Source of the DNA: Siderastrea siderea
Lineage: Eukaryota; Cnidaria; Anthozoa; Scleractinia; Rhizangiidae
Length of the DNA stretch: 64,000 bases
Direction: 5' to 3'
Assembly: GCA_964030785.1 (NCBI GenBank)
Contig: OZ034978.1
Location: 4,969,001 to 5,033,000 of the forward strand
Shown: positions 59,307-64,000 of the stretch, one piece after another
Layout: every line of letters starts with the position of its first letter
How positions within the stretch are numbered: the first letter of the stretch is position 1
Made by a program: the position numbers and the translations under genes
Notes under the pieces: generated by a model
The model's database searches: none
Told to the model about the DNA's origin: nothing
The model's input: the letters and a program-made list of their open reading frames with translations, nothing else

Positions 59307-59846
59307 TTAAGCATTACATTGATGATACGGATGACAACAGAGTTGATACCATCTGGCTTCTTGGCCTACAATCAATTGTTGAAGGCGTTGACCCGCTTGA
59401 TGGTCATTACTAACATAATCATGATCCGAAAACTCATTTAAAAACGCTTGCAAGGTCCGTCCACGGGCTTTGGCTTTCAAGTACAACAAGGCGTAATCAC
59501 CACAACTCTTGCTTCAAATGGCTTGGAGGGACTTGCCATTGGTCACTACATACTTCCAATGTTGGACAATCCAATCTCGTAACGGGGTAGCTTGCACGTA
59601 CGTATCCAATGGCAAAGCATAACTGTCCAGGACTTCACACACCTTTCCATCGGTCCACACCGCTAACCAATGTTGTCCCGGTTGATCGTGTGGGTCGGTA
59701 TTCACAATGTACCCTTGAGGGGTAGTCTTGACAGGACTCTTGGGTAAACGATCACAGGCCACCGTCCCGTAAAAGACAGGGTTCAATTGGGGGTCGTCTC
59801 GGGCTAAATAATCCAACTGTACATTATTCAAGGCCACATGTTCCAT
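59307..59846 (-). pseudogene. Adenain-like cysteine protease interrupted by an in-frame TGA
   Basis: The first 110 codons contain the family's N-terminal block (LARDDPQLNPVFYGTVACDRLP), catalytic His59 in GQHWLAVW and acidic partner Asp74 in EVLDSY. A TGA at 59,516-59,514 follows. The same frame then continues with SCGDYAL, the catalytic Cys segment, and LYLKAKARGRTLQAFLNEF to a stop at 59,307. So one stop codon separates the catalytic residues without any frame change. The start codon overlaps the capsid gene's stop as TGATG, suggesting coupled translation. This enzyme matures capsid and core precursors in adenoviruses. Whether the TGA is a mutation or is read through cannot be told from DNA. 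Confidence 0.88.
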
Positions 59847-61258
59847 CAGTGCTGGTAAATGTTATACAACACGGCTCCGTTCCTGTCAATCTCCAGCAAA
59901 TTCTCAAATTCTCCATACACGAGTACGGTTATATTGACACCGGGGGCAGCTCCAAATTCCAAGACCAGTTGTAAATCTCCCGTTTGCTTGGGGTTGAGGT
60001 TTTGACTGTCAGCACATCCATTGGCCACATTGTCAAACATGTACAAGGTACAATTTTTATCTTCGCCCCAATCCAGCAGTTCTACCATATTGCCTTTCTT
60101 TTTACACCAGGCACCACTGGCTTGCAGAAAACGGAAGTAGCCTAGATTATCTCGGGTGCCATTGTTGTGCACTAACTGGAGGGTTTCATAAGGGTACTCT
60201 TCTCCTTTGACAATCTGTTTAATGGAGGTCAGACCAAATTTCTGGAAACAGAACGGATCTCGGGTCACATCTCCATTGAAGGCACGGCTGTCCAGTAACC
60301 CCACAATCAATCGGTCAGGTATTCTGTTTTGAAACAGGTTCGGGATATCAAAGCGGACCAGGTTGTTTTGCATGCTGAAGGTCCGGATTTCACTGCGGAC
60401 GGTCGGGTAAGCCGCCACTTCTCCTTCATTGTGTCTTTTGCTAGATATACTCTGGTAGATGGCGTCATTCAAACGCAGTTGACAGAGATGAAACCGTAGT
60501 TTCACATCCCCTTCCATCAATCGGCCAGCTAGACCCACTCCATTCAAAAACAGGCTGGGGCCGTTGAAATGAAATTTCATCTTGATTTCGATGCCTGGCA
60601 CCAACAGTTTGCCAGTGTGAAAGACTTCCAAGTGGGGGGTAAACACTAGACTGTGGGTGACACCTCCAGCATACTTGGCCACTTCAGCTTTCATGGCGCC
60701 CAAGGCCCCTTTGTGATGGGCAGGGAGATTCTGGTAGTCTACATGTCCGGCACCAGCATTCGCTGCTGTGTTGGTATTGTTGGCAGTCCATTCGGGTGGG
60801 AAATCCACTTGATTGAACCATCCTTGGGGTCCTAACACGGTCTTGCCATCTTCTCGGTCATAATTCAGCAAGGTTTCTAGGTAAGCTTTGTAATGATACG
60901 TGTCGGATTGTGGGCTGATCAACGTGCCATTCAACTGCAAGTCAATTTGCTTGATGATGGAATGGGCCAAATTATTGACGGGCCACAATTTCTGATTGGC
61001 CACCAAGTTCCCGGCATCCTCCTTTTTCAAACTCAATTCCATGGTAAAGTAACTGCGTCCCAAATCCACAAAATCGTCCAACCCTGGAATGATGAATTCC
61101 ATGGGATTGATACCCGTGGTGGTGGGTTGGATGGTGACCATGCGATAGGCATTGATGCTAATGTCGGTCGGTGGCACCTTGAAAATCCGTAAGGCAGGGT
61201 TGACGGTCCCTTCGGAACGCTCGTGAGCCGGGGCGGTTTGTGTACTCACGTCAGGCAT
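59846..61258 (-). CDS. Double jelly-roll major capsid protein
   Basis: 470 residues, intact. The N-terminal block LRIFKVPPTDISINAYRMV followed by PTTTGINPMEFIIPGLDDFVDLG and the C-terminal EFENLLEIDRNGAVLYN are the recognisable ends of the Polinton/adintovirus capsid protein, which also occurs as host-genome relatives annotated F54H12.2-like. Internal blocks such as LNGTLISPQSDTYHYKAYLE and PGIEIKMKFHFN fit. It would form pseudo-hexameric capsomers of an icosahedral particle. A TATA box lies 43 bases upstream, and its stop overlaps the protease start. No stop or frameshift is seen over 1.4 kb, in contrast to the polymerase and protease. Confidence 0.93.
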   Translation of the reverse strand: MPDVSTQTAPAHERSEGTVNPALRIFKVPPTDISINAYRMVTIQPTTTGINPMEFIIPGLDDFVDLGRSYFTMELSLKKEDAGNLVANQKLWPVNNLAHSIIKQIDLQLNGTLISPQSDTYHYKAYLETLLNYDREDGKTVLGPQGWFNQVDFPPEWTANNTNTAANAGAGHVDYQNLPAHHKGALGAMKAEVAKYAGGVTHSLVFTPHLEVFHTGKLLVPGIEIKMKFHFNGPSLFLNGVGLAGRLMEGDVKLRFHLCQLRLNDAIYQSISSKRHNEGEVAAYPTVRSEIRTFSMQNNLVRFDIPNLFQNRIPDRLIVGLLDSRAFNGDVTRDPFCFQKFGLTSIKQIVKGEEYPYETLQLVHNNGTRDNLGYFRFLQASGAWCKKKGNMVELLDWGEDKNCTLYMFDNVANGCADSQNLNPKQTGDLQLVLEFGAAPGVNITVLVYGEFENLLEIDRNGAVLYNIYQH

Positions 61259-61260
61259 GT

Positions 61261-61488
61261 TTAACGTCGTCGAGTGGTACCCCGTCGTCGTCGTGAGGGG
61301 TTTTTATAGCGTCGTCGTCGTCGTGCTAAACGTTGTGTCAAATCAAACCCGGGGACTCGCATCACCTCGGGACTTAACCATCCACCACGTTGTCGTCGCA
61401 TGAGTTTCCAAAACGGATACAGTCCACCCCATTGAGACAACCCTCGATTACTACGAATCCGTCGAGGTCGTGAATGCACGGGTTCCAT
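61261..61488 (-). CDS. Arg-rich core protein with QRGGW motif, 75 aa
   Basis: The first ATG is at 61,488, two bases past the stop of the preceding core gene; the longer frame to 61,494 would need a GTG start. It reads MEPVHSRPRRIRSN, then MRRQRGGWLSPEVMRVPGF, and ends in a strongly basic tail (RRRRYKNPSRRRRGTTRRR). Basic ends and an internal RGG cleavage motif match the other core-type proteins. It ends 2 bases before the capsid gene's ATG, and the capsid TATA box lies within it. Confidence 0.75.
   Translation of the reverse strand: MEPVHSRPRRIRSNRGLSQWGGLYPFWKLMRRQRGGWLSPEVMRVPGFDLTQRLARRRRRYKNPSRRRRGTTRRR
61301..61308 (-). promoter_or_regulatory. TATA box for the capsid transcript
   Basis: TATAAAAA on the minus strand, 43 bases upstream of the capsid ATG, inside the 3' part of the preceding core gene. 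Confidence 0.7.
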
Positions 61489-61490
61489 GT

Positions 61491-61817
61491 TCACACTCCC
61501 AAAATATCACGTGCACGTTTGGTTTGTTTGGGAAATAAGGCAGTGGCTACACGCACGGCGTCTTTCACGTTCTTATGACTCAACGCTTTCTTGGCTTGTT
61601 TGGTGATTTCCTTTTTAAGGACGTCTTCGGCTTTGCGTTTGATACCTCGTGTCAAACCCGTTTCCAAGCCTCTCTTGATATTACTAGGCAATTTTAAAGG
61701 ATTTCGCGTCCTTATAAGACCTTGCAACCCCCCACGCATCAGATCCGTCATCACTCCTTTGCCTTGTTGATCATACCACTCGTCGGTTCGAAATCGTGTC
61801 AAACTTCCCCCACGCAT
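61491..61817 (-). CDS. Basic virion-type protein beginning MRGGS, 108 aa
   Basis: MRGGSLTRFRTDEWYDQQGKG opens the protein, and LMRGGLQGLIRTRNPLKL follows near residue 28. The rest is a helical Lys/Arg-rich region (KRKAEDVLKKEITKQAKKALS). Two RGG motifs again fit adenain processing. No homologue recognised. A TATA-like TATAAAAA (61,874-61,881) lies 57 bases upstream, in the end of the neighbouring core gene. Confidence 0.7.
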   Translation of the reverse strand: MRGGSLTRFRTDEWYDQQGKGVMTDLMRGGLQGLIRTRNPLKLPSNIKRGLETGLTRGIKRKAEDVLKKEITKQAKKALSHKNVKDAVRVATALFPKQTKRARDILGV

Positions 61818-61890
61818 GGTGCCTTCTTCTTCACCAGGGATAAACGTTTTGTTTAGGCTTTATGGGACTCCCCTTTTTATACCGTCATCA

Positions 61891-62076
61891 TCATCGTCGT
61901 TTTTTCCGAAAAGCGGCTTCCAACCCTTTTTTAGCCCCGTAACTCGCGGCACCACTTGCGGCACCCAACGCCACAGCTTTTCCTCCAGCGATCAAGGCTG
62001 GAATGAGGGCCGCCAGGGGCAAGAGACCCCCTCGTTGCCTTCTTCGTCTCCTTCGACGCACTCTTGTCTTGGGCAT
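61891..62076 (-). CDS. pX/mu-like core protein, 61 aa
   Basis: MPKTRVRRRRRRRQRGGLLP followed by an Ala/Gly/Leu-rich hydrophobic helix (LAALIPALIAGGKAVALG), a small-residue stretch and a basic end (AFRKKRR). Basic leader, RGG cleavage motif and hydrophobic helix resemble adenoviral pX. A TATAAAAA box lies 30 bases upstream of the ATG. Confidence 0.8.
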   Translation of the reverse strand: MPKTRVRRRRRRRQRGGLLPLAALIPALIAGGKAVALGAASGAASYGAKKGLEAAFRKKRR

Positions 62077-62105
62077 CTTTGTTTGTTTTCACAACTCTTG
62101 TTTTC

Positions 62106-62113
62106 TTTTTATA
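62106..62113 (-). promoter_or_regulatory. TATA box for the 61-residue core gene
   Basis: TATAAAAA on the minus strand, 30 bases upstream of the ATG at 62,076. Confidence 0.7.
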
Positions 62114-62114
62114 C

Positions 62115-62344
62115 TCACATGACGTTGCACGTAAACGATTCCCCCGCCCACCGTTTGCGTTTCCCACTTCGCATTTCTTCCATACGTTTCTTCGTTGATC
62201 TTAGGTAATTCTTTTTGGCTAACTTTTCTACCCCTTTGGTGATGGACCAAGCGGCCTTAGGAATCCCGACACGACGTTGACCCCTTCCCCCGCTTGTGGA
62301 CGCTGTGGTCGGCGTCGTCGTCGTCGTCGTCGTTTCGGAGGCAT
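62115..62344 (-). pseudogene. Small basic core-type gene, apparently frameshifted
   Basis: An ATG at 62,344 (30 bases after a CATAAAAAA box) starts MPPKRRRR and further Arg, then PQRPQAGEGV, and the frame ends at a TAG after about 37 codons. A second frame (-1 to the first) is open across the same region to a TGA at 62,117-62,115 and reads GQRRVGIPKAAWSITKGVEK and on into a Lys/Arg-rich tail, which looks like the natural continuation. The frame change would fall in the G-run near 62,280-62,292. Alternatively the second frame is chance. Too short for firm judgement. Confidence 0.4.
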
Positions 62345-62377
62345 GATTGATTTGGGTTCCCCTCTCGTCTCTCTTTT

Positions 62378-63427
62378 TTATGTCTTTTTGAAGTGTAACG
62401 TGACAATGGTATGGCCTTCACCAAACTTGACCAAGTCTCCTCCTCTACCAATGGTTTCAGCCACTTGAACGTGAATCATTTCCACCACCTCGTTACGAAG
62501 AGACATGTATTGAATGTGCAACGGTTCAAAATACAGGTTGCCGCGTGCTTCACGCTTGTACTGGATTTCACGTAACAAATCAGTCACGCGATTGCCCACC
62601 ACCGTGCTGCCTGCCACGTCGGAGTACACGTGCAACGATCGTGTGGGTTCACCCACCACGGAACGAAATGCTACATTCAAGTTGGTGAAACGCCAACTAC
62701 AACTCATACTCAATTGTAAATAATCCGGTAAAATAGAACGCACCGTCCAAAAGACCGCGTTCCCCTGACCGTCGGTGACATCGTTCCAATCGTTGTCAGC
62801 GGGTTTTGTCATGTTGGGGATTTGATCCCCTATGAATTCTTGTTGTAAGTTGGGTCCCAAAATCAACACACTGTCAATTTTACGTAACCATCCCATCTTG
62901 AGCGCCAACTTGGTGTAGATGGTCAGGGCTGGCGTGTCGGTGCCGCAATGACAGATATTGGTGTTGTCGATGAGCAGATCCTCGCCTTCCCACTTGAACT
63001 TGACGTAGGTGTGTTTGCCTTGATCGTTCAAAAACGTACCCCCTTGAATGGCCATTCCCATACGTTGTTGTTCCAAGTGAGTAATGATGGCTTTCATGAA
63101 ACTCACCCCATCCACCACCCAATCCAAATCTTGGACGTCATTGATGATGCTTCGCGCGGTGTCTACTCGCGAGGTCATTTCCCCGTCTTTTGCACCCGGT
63201 TTGGGATAGGTTTGGCCCCAGGATGTCCCCATGACGTACCCATTTTTCTTCACCAACTCATACAAATTGACGCGAGCATCCGGTAAGGAAATGGCACTCA
63301 ACCCCACTTGCCATCCACCCCCTGTGAGCTGTAACGGTTGAGGTAAACGAATCTTGAAGGAATTGGGTTGGTTGTTGGGAAATTCACGTCGGTTGGCATG
63401 ACTCGGTAACGTCACGTAGAACGACAT
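62378..63427 (-). CDS. Putative minor virion protein A, 349 aa
   Basis: Starts MSFYVTLPSHANRREFPNNQ, continues LPQPLQLTGGGWQVGLSAIS, and ends VEMIHVQVAETIGRGGDLVKF followed by a beta-rich last strand. This N-terminal block (FYVTLPS...FP.N...W.VGL..I) recurs in proteins of cnidarian Polinton-like elements; their role is not established to my knowledge. The gene is the tandem paralogue of the ORF at 63,443-64,000: both share LLREI(Q/K)Y, the (H)IQY block, RNEVVE, DLVKFGEGH and LHFK(K/R). Position beside capsid genes suggests a penton, vertex or fibre-like component. TTTAAAA lies 33 bases upstream. Confidence 0.75.
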   Translation of the reverse strand: MSFYVTLPSHANRREFPNNQPNSFKIRLPQPLQLTGGGWQVGLSAISLPDARVNLYELVKKNGYVMGTSWGQTYPKPGAKDGEMTSRVDTARSIINDVQDLDWVVDGVSFMKAIITHLEQQRMGMAIQGGTFLNDQGKHTYVKFKWEGEDLLIDNTNICHCGTDTPALTIYTKLALKMGWLRKIDSVLILGPNLQQEFIGDQIPNMTKPADNDWNDVTDGQGNAVFWTVRSILPDYLQLSMSCSWRFTNLNVAFRSVVGEPTRSLHVYSDVAGSTVVGNRVTDLLREIQYKREARGNLYFEPLHIQYMSLRNEVVEMIHVQVAETIGRGGDLVKFGEGHTIVTLHFKKT

Positions 63428-63442
63428 GTTGTCTTTTGTTCT

Positions 63443-64000
63443 TCACACCACCACTTCCCTTTTAAAGTGGAGGGTCAGGAGGGCATGGCCTTCACCAAAT
63501 TTCACCAGATCCCCATTGGTTTCGGCCATCTGGGTTTTGACGATTTCCACCACTTCGTTGCGTACTGGGATATATTGAATATGTCGAGGTTCAAAGTGGG
63601 TGGTGTTTTGAGGCTGGTACTTGATTTCTCTTAAGAGATCGGTGATGCGGCCCCCTACCATGCTGCTGGTACCTACATCACAATACACGTGCAAAGGACG
63701 TGTCGAGGGAAATTCCAACGAGGGACGAAAGATCTGGTTCACATTCACAAACCGCCAATTACACGTCATACTCAATTTCAGATAATCCCCCTCCACTTTC
63801 CAAAAGAGGGGCTTGTTGGCGGCATCGCGGATATCCGTCGGGGTGGGAATGGAGTCCGAATGAAATTCTTGCAAGAGATTCGGACCCAATCGATACACGC
63901 CCGTCGACACTTGTTCAATCCATCCCATTCTCAGAGCCAAGGATCTGCCCCATGACACGTGTGCTACTTGTCGTGTGTAATCGACATTGACGGTATTCAA
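63443..64000 (-). CDS. Putative minor virion protein B, 5'-truncated by the window edge
   Basis: The last 185 or so residues of a protein paralogous to the adjacent ORF at 62,378-63,427 (LGPNLLQEF against LGPNLQQEF; MTCNWRFVNVN against MSCSWRFTNLN; ending DLVKFGEGHALLTLHFKRE). The start lies beyond base 64,000. The stop is 15 bases before the next gene's ATG. The pair arose by tandem duplication and has diverged strongly, so the two products probably have separate roles, for example in one vertex complex. Function inferred from context only. Confidence 0.75.
   Translation of the reverse strand: MNTVNVDYTRQVAHVSWGRSLALRMGWIEQVSTGVYRLGPNLLQEFHSDSIPTPTDIRDAANKPLFWKVEGDYLKLSMTCNWRFVNVNQIFRPSLEFPSTRPLHVYCDVGTSSMVGGRITDLLREIKYQPQNTTHFEPRHIQYIPVRNEVVEIVKTQMAETNGDLVKFGEGHALLTLHFKREVVV

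Noticed and set aside
48430..64000. Integrase, expected in this class of element
   Set aside because: No DDE-type integrase motif block was found in any frame of the visible part; it may lie right of the window.

Overview
The window is animal DNA, most likely from a cnidarian and plausibly a stony coral. It has two unlike parts. Bases 1 to about 48,430 are AT-rich and mostly non-coding. They hold short, widely spaced exons with consensus splice sites, fold-back repeats, a tRNA-derived SINE, simple repeats and decayed gene copies. From about 48,430 to the right edge the sequence is more GC-rich and almost fully coding, with tightly packed intronless genes. This right part is an endogenous double-stranded DNA virus or giant transposon of the Polinton/Maverick-adintovirus type, and it runs off the right edge.

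Host part, read on the minus strand from right to left. A six-exon gene at 42,249-34,938 assembles in perfect phase into a 358-residue D-alanine--D-alanine ligase-like ATP-grasp protein. A decayed copy of its last two exons lies at 1,777-1,012. A 2.14-kb element with TTAA target duplications sits just beyond its stop codon, and the decayed copy preserves the empty site. An adhesion-GPCR gene occupies about 21,023-3,286: cysteine-rich ectodomain exons, GAIN and GPS exons, and exons for TM3 to TM7. I could not find the exon for TM1/TM2; a degenerate multi-copy-type gene (12,300-8,900) lies in the intron where it should be. A secreted-protein 5' end at 26,226-25,860 has a decayed relative at 2,586-2,340. 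The remaining host DNA shows no gene I can support.

Viral part. PolB (48,821-51,970) and its N-terminal partner ORF (51,900-52,982) read leftward. A regulatory-looking gene (53,364-54,606) reads rightward from a shared promoter region with 35-bp tandem repeats between two TATA boxes. All other genes read leftward: a parvovirus-type phospholipase A2 protein, several lineage proteins, at least five Arg-rich proteins with an (Q)RGG motif typical of adenoviral-protease substrates, a membrane protein, a Gly-rich protein, the FtsK/A32-like packaging ATPase, an unusual tRNA-like gene, an adenain-like protease, the double jelly-roll major capsid protein, and two tandem paralogues of a putative minor structural protein. 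Capsid and ATPase genes are open. The polymerase is split by a +1 offset, the protease is cut by an in-frame TGA between its catalytic residues, and the plus-strand gene also changes frame. The copy therefore looks recent but damaged, unless some breaks are recoded. No integrase and no right terminus lie in the window.
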